Shown in pieces: positions 35,852 to 45,300 of a stretch of DNA of 64,000 nt. This DNA comes from PALSA-1440 sp050011195 (lineage in GTDB: Bacteria; Verrucomicrobiota; Verrucomicrobiia; Limisphaerales; UBA8199). The stretch is taken from positions 8,304-72,303 of the forward strand of contig JBEKJO010000007.1 of the NCBI GenBank assembly GCA_050011195.1, written 5' to 3'. Each line of letters begins with the position of its first letter. Within the stretch, counting starts at the first letter, position 1. Below the pieces are notes generated by a model, which saw only the letters and a list, made by a program, of their open reading frames with translations, had not been told where the DNA came from and did no database searches. The translations under genes and the position numbers were made by a program.

Positions 35852-37189
35852 ATGCACAAACCACGATTAAGTTTCTGGCAAATCTGGAACATGAGTTTCG
35901 GGTTCTTCGGCATCCAGTTCGGCTGGGGTTTGCAGATGGCCAACATGAGCGCCATCTACCAGTACCTCGGCGCGAAGGAGTCCGACATCGCTTTTCTCTG
36001 GCTCGCCGCCCCCCTCACCGGCCTGATTGTGCAGCCCATCATCGGCTACTTCAGCGACCGCACCTGGGGGGCGCTGGGGCGGCGGCGTCCATATTTCCTG
36101 ACCGGCGCGATCCTGGCGAGCCTGGCGCTGATCGCCATGCCGAATTCGGGCACGGTCTGGATGGCTGCCGGGTTGCTGTGGGTTCTGGATGCGAGTGTGA
36201 ACATCACCATGGAGCCGTTTCGGGCATTTGTAGGCGATCTCTTGCCCACCGAGCAGCGCAAGAGCGGGTTTGCGATGCAGAGCCTGCTGATTGGCCTGGG
36301 GGCGGTGCTTTCTTCGGCACTGCCTTATATGCTCACCAACTGGTTCGGTGTGACGGGCGGGGCCACCGAGGGCGTAATCCCGCGCACGGTGCGGCTGGCC
36401 TTTTACATCGGGACAGGCGTCTTCCTGCTCGCGGTGCTCTACACGATCACGACCACGAAGGAGTATCCGCCGGAGGACCTGGCCGGCTTCCGGAAGATGA
36501 AGGCCGAATCCGCCGGTTGGGGGAACGCGTTCCGGGAAATCCTCTCCGGCATCGGCTCGATGCCGCGCGCGATGCGACAACTGGCCGTGGTCCAATTCTT
36601 CACCTGGTTCGCCCTGTTCTGCATGTGGATTTATTTCGTGCCGGCGGTGGCGACCAAGGTGTTTAACGGTGTGCCCGGCTCACCGGAATATCAGCGCGGC
36701 AACGAGTGGGGCGGGGTGTGTTTCTCCGTGTATAATGGGACGGCGTTCGTTTTCGCCTTTCTGCTGCTGGCGCTGGTGGGCCGGTTCACGGCGCGGGCCA
36801 TTCACCGCGTTTGCCTCCTGTGCGGCGGCAGCGGGCTGATTCTGGCGTTTGTTTTGCACCAGCAATATTTGCTTATCGGGTCGATGGTGCTGGTCGGAGT
36901 CGCCTGGGCGAGCATTCTCTCGATGCCCTACGCGATGCTGGCCAACGCGATCCCGGCGCAGAAAATGGGGTTTTACATGGGGGTGTTTAACTTCTTCATC
37001 GTGATCCCGCAGATTCTGGCCTCGCTGGGGCTGGGGACGCTGATGAAGTCCGTGCTGGGGGACAACCCGATGAACGCGGTGCTGCTGGGTGGATGTTCGA
37101 TGGTGGCGGCGGGCCTGTGCGTCGGGCTGGTATCGAAGGAGGTGGATGTCTCTGAAGTCGTGGCTCGCGAGGACACTCGCCCTACCTGA
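35852..37189 (+). CDS. MFS sugar transporter of the SLC45/GPH type
   Basis: 445 residues with about twelve membrane segments. SLC45-like features: IWNMSFGFFGIQFGWGLQMA in helix 1, IIGYFSDRTWGALGRRRPYF (loop 2-3 signature), NITMEPFRAFVGDLLPTEQR, and a helix-10/11 block MLANAIPAQKMGFYMGVFNF. Proteins of this group import sucrose, maltose or maltodextrins by proton symport. It faces a convergent GH13 gene at 37.3 kb, so maltooligosaccharide import is likely by context. The last residues (VVAREDTRPT) are encoded by the first copy of a 34-bp tandem repeat. Confidence 0.88.
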   Translation: MHKPRLSFWQIWNMSFGFFGIQFGWGLQMANMSAIYQYLGAKESDIAFLWLAAPLTGLIVQPIIGYFSDRTWGALGRRRPYFLTGAILASLALIAMPNSGTVWMAAGLLWVLDASVNITMEPFRAFVGDLLPTEQRKSGFAMQSLLIGLGAVLSSALPYMLTNWFGVTGGATEGVIPRTVRLAFYIGTGVFLLAVLYTITTTKEYPPEDLAGFRKMKAESAGWGNAFREILSGIGSMPRAMRQLAVVQFFTWFALFCMWIYFVPAVATKVFNGVPGSPEYQRGNEWGGVCFSVYNGTAFVFAFLLLALVGRFTARAIHRVCLLCGGSGLILAFVLHQQYLLIGSMVLVGVAWASILSMPYAMLANAIPAQKMGFYMGVFNFFIVIPQILASLGLGTLMKSVLGDNPMNAVLLGGCSMVAAGLCVGLVSKEVDVSEVVAREDTRPT

Positions 37190-37256
37190 AATCAGGGCTC
37201 GCGAGGACACTCGCCCTACCTGAAATCAGGACTCGCGGGGACGCTCGCCCTCCCGG
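37161..37256. repeat. 34-bp tandem repeat of family A half-arms
   Basis: Three copies at 37161, 37195 and 37229 share GCTCGCGAGGACACTCGCCC; the third is shorter and diverged (GGGGACGCTCGCCCTCCC). They are the right-hand arm of the REP-like palindrome found in the helicase and ksgA genes. The first copy contains the stop codon of the transporter gene. The third copy ends 3 bases before the convergent GH13 stop. Confidence 0.9.
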
Positions 37257-37259
37257 AAC

Positions 37260-38645
37260 TTACTTTAGGGCGCGGTGGTAGATGCGCCAGTCGAAGCCGT
37301 TCAGGCGGAACGAGGGGAAACCGATTGGCGGGGCCTCGGGCATCCCGGAAATCCGCACGGGCTTGAAATCACAATCGTGCAAGGTTTCCACCCGGCCGGT
37401 AATGGGGCGGTTGGAGAAGCTGATGACGATGACGAACTCATCGTTGTCATCCAGGCGCATGAAAGTGACGAGGTTCGCTTCGTCGGAATTGCGCAGCCAG
37501 ACGACGCGGTCGTTGCGGAACGCCGGGTATTGTTTGCGCAGCCGGATCAGCGCCTGGTAAATCTCGCGGAACGGCGGGCGGTCCTTGGAATGCCAAAAGA
37601 CCGGCATCTTCTCGAACAAGGCCGGGTCGCCGGATTCCGTCGCGTCGCCGGCCTCCATGCCGTTGTAGAGCAGGGGAAGGCCGTCGAGGGAGAACATCAG
37701 CGCCGAGGCGGCGAGCGCGCCTTTGAGGCTGAACCGGGCCACGGCGCGCGCCTCGTCGTGATTGTCGGAGAAACGCAAGTGGAGGGCACCTTGGGGGAAC
37801 TGCTTCTGGCTTTCCTCCCAGGAACGTTTGAATTCGGAGGCGGGGGCGCCGCGGAGCAGAACGTCGTTCAAGGTGGAGTGAAGTGGCCAGGAGTAATCCG
37901 CGTCGAAGGCCTTGACGAGCAGTTCGGGCTTGCTGGCCTCGGCGAGCAGGATGAGGTCGGGCTTGACCTTCGTCAGTTCGACGCGGGCTTCCTCCCAGAA
38001 GCTGGTGGGCACTTCGTAGGCGACGTCGCAGCGGAAGCCGTCCAGGTTAAACCCGGCGGGATCGATCCAGTGCTTGAGCATCGTAATCATGTATTCGCGG
38101 AGTTGCGGGTTCCCATAATTCAACCCCGCCACGTCCGTCCACTCCTTGACCGGCGGGATGATCTTGCCGGTGGCGTCGTGCTTGTAGAACTCCGGGTGCT
38201 GCATGAGCACGCTGTCCCACGCGGTGTGGTTGGCGACGATGTCAATGATGACCTTCAACCCCCGCTGATGCGCCTCGGACACCAGGCGCTTCAAGTCGGC
38301 CTCGGTGCCGTAGTCGGGGTTGATGGCGTAGTAATCGCGGACGGCATAGGGGCTGCCGAGCGGGCCTTTGCGCATCTTCTCGCCGAGCGGATGAATGGGC
38401 ATCAGCCAAAGGACGTTCACGCCGAGGTCTTTCAACTCGTCCAGGCGGGCGGTGATGCCATTGAAATTGCCCTCCGCAGAGAAGTTGCGGGGGAAGATTT
38501 CATAGACCACCGCGTCGCGCACCCACTGCGGGCTGGGACGAGCAACTTTGGCGGGTTGGGCGGAGAGGTCGGTGAGCGTGGCAGTCAGCAGGGCGAACGC
38601 CAGAGCCAGCCGGCCTGATCGGCGGCAGTGAGAGGATAGTTTCAT
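37260..38645 (-). CDS. Secreted alpha-amylase family enzyme (GH13)
   Basis: 461 residues; signal peptide to about residue 30 (LALAFALLTATLTDLSAQ). The GH13 barrel motifs are intact: DIVANHTAWDS (region I), GFNLDGFRCDVAYEVP with the nucleophile Asp (region II), LILLAEASKPE with the acid Glu (region III) and LRFSDNHDEARA (region IV). FPRNFSAEGNFNGITARLDE and GVNVLWLMPIHPLGEKMRKG are standard barrel starts. Similar to neopullulanase/maltogenic enzymes without an N-terminal CBM. Length is typical. Product specificity is not predictable. It lies 35 bases downstream of the GH57 gene and is probably co-transcribed with it. Confidence 0.92.
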   Translation of the reverse strand: MKLSSHCRRSGRLALAFALLTATLTDLSAQPAKVARPSPQWVRDAVVYEIFPRNFSAEGNFNGITARLDELKDLGVNVLWLMPIHPLGEKMRKGPLGSPYAVRDYYAINPDYGTEADLKRLVSEAHQRGLKVIIDIVANHTAWDSVLMQHPEFYKHDATGKIIPPVKEWTDVAGLNYGNPQLREYMITMLKHWIDPAGFNLDGFRCDVAYEVPTSFWEEARVELTKVKPDLILLAEASKPELLVKAFDADYSWPLHSTLNDVLLRGAPASEFKRSWEESQKQFPQGALHLRFSDNHDEARAVARFSLKGALAASALMFSLDGLPLLYNGMEAGDATESGDPALFEKMPVFWHSKDRPPFREIYQALIRLRKQYPAFRNDRVVWLRNSDEANLVTFMRLDDNDEFVIVISFSNRPITGRVETLHDCDFKPVRISGMPEAPPIGFPSFRLNGFDWRIYHRALK

Positions 38646-38680
38646 TGTGTGTATGTCCCTGTTCTACTGAATCGTTGCCG

Positions 38681-41600
38681 CTAAGGCAACAGCTTCACCT
38701 GATAAAACCTTTGGGCGGCGGCGGGCGGCGGCGCGTCGGTGCAAGAGAGGAGGAGTTGCAGCGGGCCGGCGGTCGTCAGGCCGGCTGGCAGATTGCTCCA
38801 GGTTGCGCCCAGCGCGTCAGCCCAAACGACCTGATAAGAGTGCCCCGGCATGGCGGCCCAGTTGATTGCATAACCGCCGCTCCCGGCTTGCAGGCCCTGC
38901 AGCCGGAAACCGCGCGCCGGGTCGAGCAGGTCGAATGTGCCGTCGCCGTTGTCGTCGTGCAGGGCGGCGGTCGGGATAACGAAGAACCCGGACGGGTCAA
39001 TGTTGGGGCCGGGGCTGGCGGGACAGGCGCTGGCGAGCGCGCCGCCGTCGGCCGTCTGGTAGGCGGCGGCGCACAGGTAAATGTTGGTGGGCATGGAGCC
39101 GAAAGCGGCGACGAGGTCAATGGTGCCTTCCATGGCGCCGGAGTTGGTCCCGGCCTTGACCGCCTGGGCGGACGCCGGGGCGTTGGCCCAGGCGACATAA
39201 GTGTTCAAGCTCTCGCCCGCGAGGAAGGGTTTGCTGGAGGCGACCGCTACCAGGCCGGTCTTGGCCCAGGGCGCGGCGGCGGTGGCGGCGGGCAGGAGCT
39301 GATCGGTGACAAAGATGAAATGATCGTTAGGCCCGTTGGTGCCCGGAGACCAGGTAGCAACGTAGAGGGTGGTGCCGCGCAGGGCGCCGTAAAGCACCAT
39401 GCCGCTGGAGGCGAGCAGGTAACCCGGGTAATCAAAGTTGCCGTCCAGCACGAAGGGGGGATAGGCCAGAGTGTTGGTGCAGACGGTGGCACTGGGCGTT
39501 GAAAAGCCCACACTGTTCGAGGCGACGATGGAGTAGCAGTAGGGCGTGTTCGCCGTCAGTCCCGTGTCGGCGTAACTCGTGCTGGCGGTCATGGTGACGG
39601 GTGAACCGGCGCGGTTGATGATGTAGGCCGCAGCGCCCGAGGCGGCGGACCAACTGAGGTTGATCTGATTGGTCTGAACCGGATTGGCGGCGAGGTGCTG
39701 CGGCATGGGCGGCGGCTGCGGCGTGCTGCTGACCGAGAAAACCCAGTTGGCGCCGCTGTTGTTGTCCCAGGCGCCGCTGCCGTTGTTGAACACGCAATCC
39801 AGTTCGGTCGCATTGGTGGGAACCGTGACGGTATATTCCCAGTAATTGGAGGCGGAGTTAAACGTCATCGGCGCGTCGGGCGACACGACCGGATTCCAGT
39901 TATTCCAGCCGAGGTGGATGCTGATGGCACTCGCGCTCGCCAATGGGCCGCCGGCCGGCGAGAACTGAATAGTCACCGGCGTGCCGGCTGCGGGCGGCAC
40001 GGGCGAAACGCAAACCCGCCCGTTGCAGCCGCTCGAGTTGCCGCCACTGCTGCCGCCCGGCGCCGTCCCAACCCAGACATGCTGAATCGGCGACTTGTAG
40101 GTGTTGCCGTAGTTGTCCACCGCCGTGACATAGTAATCCACGTAGGCGTTGGTGATTCCGCTTACCTTCGCGTAATAATAATCGGCGATGTATTGCGGCG
40201 TGACACCAGCGCCGGGCGCAACCACGCGTTTAGTCATGTTCGAGGCGGCCCAGGGACCGGTGAGCGAGCCGCCCGCGTAGGTCTTGAACTGATCGGAGGT
40301 CGGCGGGTTGGTGCCGTTGACGCGGAGCAGCAGCGTAACATTCGAAATCCCCGACACGTCGTAGGCGTAGGTCCAGACCCAAAAGTCGGTGTTGGTGGCG
40401 ACCGTCACCTCGTAGCCGTATTGCACGCCGAAGTTCGTTCCGCCCGGATTCCAGGGATGCCGCTGCGGGGGGAAAACGGTGGGCGGCGTGGTGTCGGCGG
40501 CCGGGTTGCCCGAGAGGATGCTGTTGACGTTGCGCACGGCGTTCGATTGGGCGACCACGGCGCGCTGGCATTCATCGCCGACGCAGCCGTAATAAACGAA
40601 CCCGCTGTCGAGGCTGGCGAGGTAATAATGCCAGCCGAGTTCGACGGCGTTGGGCGTCGTGCTGAAGCTGCCGGGGTCCCGCACCTGGTCGATGTTGGGG
40701 GTCACGCCCGCGATTTGCTGCGCGGTCTTGACGCGGTTTTCGGTGGCGATGATAACTCGCCAGTTATCGGCCTTGCCGCTGGTGCCGAGGCTGGGATCGA
40801 CGACATTGCTGCCGCTGCTGCTGGAGTAACTCGGCGGCCAATGCCAGTTGATGAAGATCGGCGAGCCGAAATCCCCGTCCGCAAACACCCAGCCGCCATC
40901 CTCGACATGCACCACGTCGTTGGTGTCCGGGGGGTTTTCCTGCAGAAACTGCTCCACCGTGCTGGGGTCGTAGCCGAGGGCGGCCGCCTCGCTGGCAAAC
41001 TGCGCCACCCATTGCATGTAGTACGAATAGCCTCCGCTCCAGGAGTTGTCGCCGTCGTGGGCCAGCAGCACCATCGCCGGCTTGGCCGGGTTGTTCCGCG
41101 CGGCGAGATTGCTCATTAACCCCAGGTCCCAGGTGCCGTAGCTGTCGCGCCAACTGAGCGCCTGATCTGACGGCACGACCATGATGAGCGAATTAGTGCC
41201 CGTGTTCGGGTCCACGTAGCGGGCGTAGTGGACTTGGAAGGCAAACGGCATCGCCGCGGTGGGCGCGCAGCCGCGTTCGATGGAGATGCGTTGGTAGTTC
41301 GACGCGCCTTGCGCCGGGTTCAACTGGTCCGCGAGGTTCGGAATGTCGCAGTTCTCGCCGCCGGAGCCGAGCACGAGCGGAAAGTTCGCGCAGGAGCGGG
41401 TCAAGTGGTTGTTGGCCACCACGGTCCACGCGATGCCGACCTTGTTCAGGATGGGAATCATCTGTTCGGAAAAGCAGGTCTCCGCCGGAAAGTAGCCCCG
41501 CGAGAGGGCTGGATTGGTGCCCCAGAATATCTGCATCTGGCGGATATGGATGCGCAACTCCATCTCCAGCGTCTCGTCGCTCACGAGCGGCGCCAGGGCG

Positions 41601-42076
41601 TGATGATAGGTGAAGTTCACGAGGTCCATGCGCGTCTCGCCGCCACTGGTGGTCCAGGCGCGCGCCTGCTGGTTGTAGGAATTCCAGTTGCCCGCGTAGC
41701 CCAACTGGTTATTGGCCCCGAGGCTCTGGACGTTTTCCATCAGCGCGCCGGAGTAATTGGCTTGAGCGCCGGCGTTCGCATAGCCCAGCACGCTTTCGAG
41801 CGCGTCGTGCGGCCGGTTCTGGTAGGCGGCCACTCGGTCGGCCAGTCCGAAAACACTGGAGAGCACCTCCGGCGAGGGATGCGGGCGACCGGCATTCTGC
41901 TGCTGGATCGTGTCCCACGCGGCTTCGTAATGGTCGGTGCCCCAGTCCCGGCGGTCCGGCCAATAGATCGGCTGGTGCAAGTGCCACAGCCAGGTGGTGT
42001 GGAGGTTCGTTCCGGCGAGCCCCGCCGGTGGTGAAAGCAGGCAGAGGGCGGAGCAGCCGGCAAACAGCAGGCCCAT
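38681..42076 (-). CDS. Secreted GH57-type glycosidase with CBM25-like and fibronectin III modules
   Basis: 1131 residues from the ATG at 42076, chosen because a signal peptide (MGLLFAGCSALCLLSPPAGL) starts there; upstream starts at 42220 and 42304 are possible. GH57 start motif: TTWLWHLHQPIYWPD. The nucleophile candidate Glu is in SRGYFPAETCFSEQMIP and the acid Asp in VLLAHDGDNSWSGGY. About 688-780 is a CBM25-like starch-binding module (ISIHLGWNNWNP, FNNGSGAWDNNSGANWVFSV). About 783-870 is an FN3 module (INLSWSAASGAAAYIINRAG). The C-terminal module is unassigned (EF-hand-like DDNGDGTFDLLD). Predicted extracellular alpha-glucan hydrolase. Transcribed divergently from the giant GH13 gene; the 243-base gap should hold both promoters. 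Confidence 0.85.
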   Translation of the reverse strand: MGLLFAGCSALCLLSPPAGLAGTNLHTTWLWHLHQPIYWPDRRDWGTDHYEAAWDTIQQQNAGRPHPSPEVLSSVFGLADRVAAYQNRPHDALESVLGYANAGAQANYSGALMENVQSLGANNQLGYAGNWNSYNQQARAWTTSGGETRMDLVNFTYHHALAPLVSDETLEMELRIHIRQMQIFWGTNPALSRGYFPAETCFSEQMIPILNKVGIAWTVVANNHLTRSCANFPLVLGSGGENCDIPNLADQLNPAQGASNYQRISIERGCAPTAAMPFAFQVHYARYVDPNTGTNSLIMVVPSDQALSWRDSYGTWDLGLMSNLAARNNPAKPAMVLLAHDGDNSWSGGYSYYMQWVAQFASEAAALGYDPSTVEQFLQENPPDTNDVVHVEDGGWVFADGDFGSPIFINWHWPPSYSSSSGSNVVDPSLGTSGKADNWRVIIATENRVKTAQQIAGVTPNIDQVRDPGSFSTTPNAVELGWHYYLASLDSGFVYYGCVGDECQRAVVAQSNAVRNVNSILSGNPAADTTPPTVFPPQRHPWNPGGTNFGVQYGYEVTVATNTDFWVWTYAYDVSGISNVTLLLRVNGTNPPTSDQFKTYAGGSLTGPWAASNMTKRVVAPGAGVTPQYIADYYYAKVSGITNAYVDYYVTAVDNYGNTYKSPIQHVWVGTAPGGSSGGNSSGCNGRVCVSPVPPAAGTPVTIQFSPAGGPLASASAISIHLGWNNWNPVVSPDAPMTFNSASNYWEYTVTVPTNATELDCVFNNGSGAWDNNSGANWVFSVSSTPQPPPMPQHLAANPVQTNQINLSWSAASGAAAYIINRAGSPVTMTASTSYADTGLTANTPYCYSIVASNSVGFSTPSATVCTNTLAYPPFVLDGNFDYPGYLLASSGMVLYGALRGTTLYVATWSPGTNGPNDHFIFVTDQLLPAATAAAPWAKTGLVAVASSKPFLAGESLNTYVAWANAPASAQAVKAGTNSGAMEGTIDLVAAFGSMPTNIYLCAAAYQTADGGALASACPASPGPNIDPSGFFVIPTAALHDDNGDGTFDLLDPARGFRLQGLQAGSGGYAINWAAMPGHSYQVVWADALGATWSNLPAGLTTAGPLQLLLSCTDAPPPAAAQRFYQVKLLP

Positions 42077-42319
42077 CCTGGCCCGCCCCCGTGGAACACC
42101 GCTTTCGGGCCGCACTGCGAAGAAGTCCTTCTTTGCTCCGCGGGTTGCGGCTGTGCCGCAGGGCGGGTTTGGGGCGCTCGGATTTCGAAGGCTCTGCGAG
42201 TCGGGGCACGTTACAGACATTATCTCTACATAATCAGAACAGGGGCTTATTTCAAGATTTATGCACCCGCATATTTGTGCGGTGGATTCAATCTCCTCTC
42301 CCATGCTATAGTGTTGATA

Positions 42320-45300
42320 ATGAGAACCCGTATGTCTTGTCGCATCGGATGGCAGGTTGTCTGCTTGCTGCTTTCGTTCGCCGGTCTGGCTGGCGCCCGC
42401 GGCGAGGCCATGCTCGAGTTGTTCCAGATGACCTGGACCAACCTTATCCAGAAGATGCCCGAACTGGCCGAGGCCGGCTACACCAGCCTCTGGTTGCCCC
42501 AGCCCGCCAAGGGGGGCGGCGCTCTCTCAGTGGGCTATGACCTCTTCGATCCGTTTGATCTGGGGGATAAGAACCAGAACGGGACGGTCGCCACGATGTA
42601 CGGCACGAAGGCACAATTGCTGCAAATGGTCCAGACGGCGCACCAGTTCGGGATTCGCGTCTATTTCGACAACGTGATGAATCACCGTGAAGGAGTAGTG
42701 CCCGGCTACGACATCTATACGCCGACAAATTTCTTTCCCGGCCTGTGGCCGCAGGATTTTCATCTCCAGACCACCAGCAGCGGCAACCGGAACTGGAACA
42801 ATGTCGAGAACTGGAACGACCAGTACTACGTGCAGAACGAGCCGATCAACGGCCTGTGCGACCTGGCCCAGGAGCCGGGACCGACCAACTTCAACTTTGG
42901 TCCCGTTTTATTCAGCCTAACCAACAAGCCCTTCTTTATCCGCCAGCCCAACAACCCTGAATACTATATGGATACCAATACGGTCTCCCTCGGCTCCTGG
43001 CCCGCCGGCGGTTGGCCGGGCTTTGATTGGTCGGGCGGAATCTCGCCGGCCTTTAGCTGGTCGGGCGGAACCTGGCACGGCTTTAACGGGACCAACGGCC
43101 AACCAGTGCCGGAGTTCGTCGAGGACTACCTGACCCGGGCGGCCATGTGGACGCTTTACACGACCAAATGCGACGGATTCCGGATGGACGCGGTCAAGCA
43201 TGTGCCTTCGCCATTCTTTGGCGATTACTCGACCAGTTGGCGCGGTTACGTGGGTGGAATCCAAGCGATGTTTGACTACACGCACGGCTACGGGAGCAAC
43301 GTGCTGGGCAACGGCTACGTCGAAACCGACGACAACCGGAACAGTTGTTTCGACACCGAAGCGCCGCGCAACGACGCGATGCTCTTCGGCGAGCACCTGG
43401 GCCCTCCCCCAACCTATGGCGAGTACATCAGCACCGGCATGAGATTGCTGAATGCGCCGTTGCGCACCGTCCTCAACGGCGCCTTGCAAGACGGCGGTTC
43501 GCTGCCCTCCGGTCTGGACCAGCGCGATTTCATACCTTATAGCGGCGCCTTCAGCGCCGCCCAGGGCGTCCAGTTTGCCGAGGATCAGGACGCTCTTCTC
43601 TGCTGCCCGACCCACCGCGAGATGCAGGACGCCTATTACTTCATGCATGAGGGCTTGCCGATGATCTACTCGGACAACTTCAATTGGGCCGGCAACCCCT
43701 CCAGCTCGGCTACCTTTCCCGAAGTCCCGATGACCGATTACCTGGGGCAATATGGCGATAACACCATGCCGGAGACCTGCTACATCCATCATCAAATGGC
43801 CCGCGGCGGGACCCGTCCGCGCTGGAGTGACAGCCACATCGTCGCCTTCGAGCGCTACGACTATCGCGACGTGCAGACCTCCGACCCCTACGACGATCCG
43901 GATGCCACAGTCCTCCTCTTCGCCATGAATGCCACCTATAACAACCCGCATGGCGACATTCTCTTTGATGATGGGATCGCCCGCACCTCCGACGGGTATT
44001 ACAACTGTTGGGAGAGCGACACCCCCTCCGAGGGGTATGGCCTGTGCGTCGGCTTTCCGCCGGGATCGGTTTTGGCCCAGATGGCTACCGCCTCGCCCGG
44101 TGGCGGCAATTTCCGCACCTGCCCCAAGCTGCTGGTCCATAGCGCGACCACCAACTACGCCCAGGCGGTTGCCAGCGCGACTAACAGCGACCCCACGCAG
44201 CGGCTGATTTATGTCAACACCACCCCGCCCTCGGGCGGCGGCGCGATTGAACTGCTGGTCCCCGCCGGCGGCTGGGTCATGTACGGCTATCAGTGGCCGG
44301 AGCCGAGCCGCGGCAACGCTCTCACCAATGCCATTATCTTCCGGCAGGGTGGCGCGGTGGCGCCCACCGTGCTGGTGTATCGGCACGACGGAACCAATGG
44401 TGATCCCAACTTTAACCCCATCTATCCTTTCAAGATGCGCGGCAGCTTCGATCCCAATGGCAATGTCATTCTTGCTCCGGGCGAAGGCCATGTCTCAACC
44501 ATCACCAATGCCTACGGCGTCCAAACGCTCTCCAACAGCTACGCCATAGAGATTCCCGTCCTGACCAATGCGCCGTTTGACCTCGATCTCTTCTGCGATG
44601 CCTCGGCCACCAACATCCTGGTCAAAATGGATGGCGGCCTGGATTTGAACAGCCAGATGGGCCTCGGACCGACCACCGGTTTCGACCGGCGCGACAACCA
44701 GCCGGGCTACGTCAGCGATGTGTGGCTCGGCTATGAGCAGGCCGCCCAACAGTCCCGCTATGGACCGGAGAAATTTGGCGCGGTGAACATTTCCCGGGAT
44801 AATATCGTCTCCCTAGGCGCCGAGACTTACTACTACACCGTCGGAACCACTAACTACACCGTGATTGATGGCTCGGGCAACGGCACGAACATTTACACGG
44901 ATACCGCCACCTGGGTCTATCACGATCCGACCGCGACCAACACTGTTGCCGGCTACGGCACGGCCACCCAGCGCGTCCCTTACAACCCCAACGCCTGGCA
45001 ATCCGCGGACATCTGGGTCAAGTCCGGCTATCAGTTCCAGATTGACACTTGCTACATCTATTACACCACTGACGGCAGCAACCCCGAAGGGGCGTTTGGC
45101 GTCGGCAAAGGCACGACTCAGGTGGTTGAGGCGTGGTGGATTGCCCATGATAGCGCGGACGGCACGATTGACTGGTGGAAAGGCACGATTCCGGGCCTCC
45201 CCGCCAACACGCAGGTCCGCTACAAAGTCGCTCTGTTCCTCGGCGGGTATCCTCAGAACACCATCGGCACGATTTCGGACGCGGACGAGTCCAAGCTTTA

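Noticed and set aside
37161..37256. CRISPR-like appearance of the 34-bp repeats
   Set aside because: The segments between the conserved parts are identical, only three copies exist, and they are arms of the family A palindrome.
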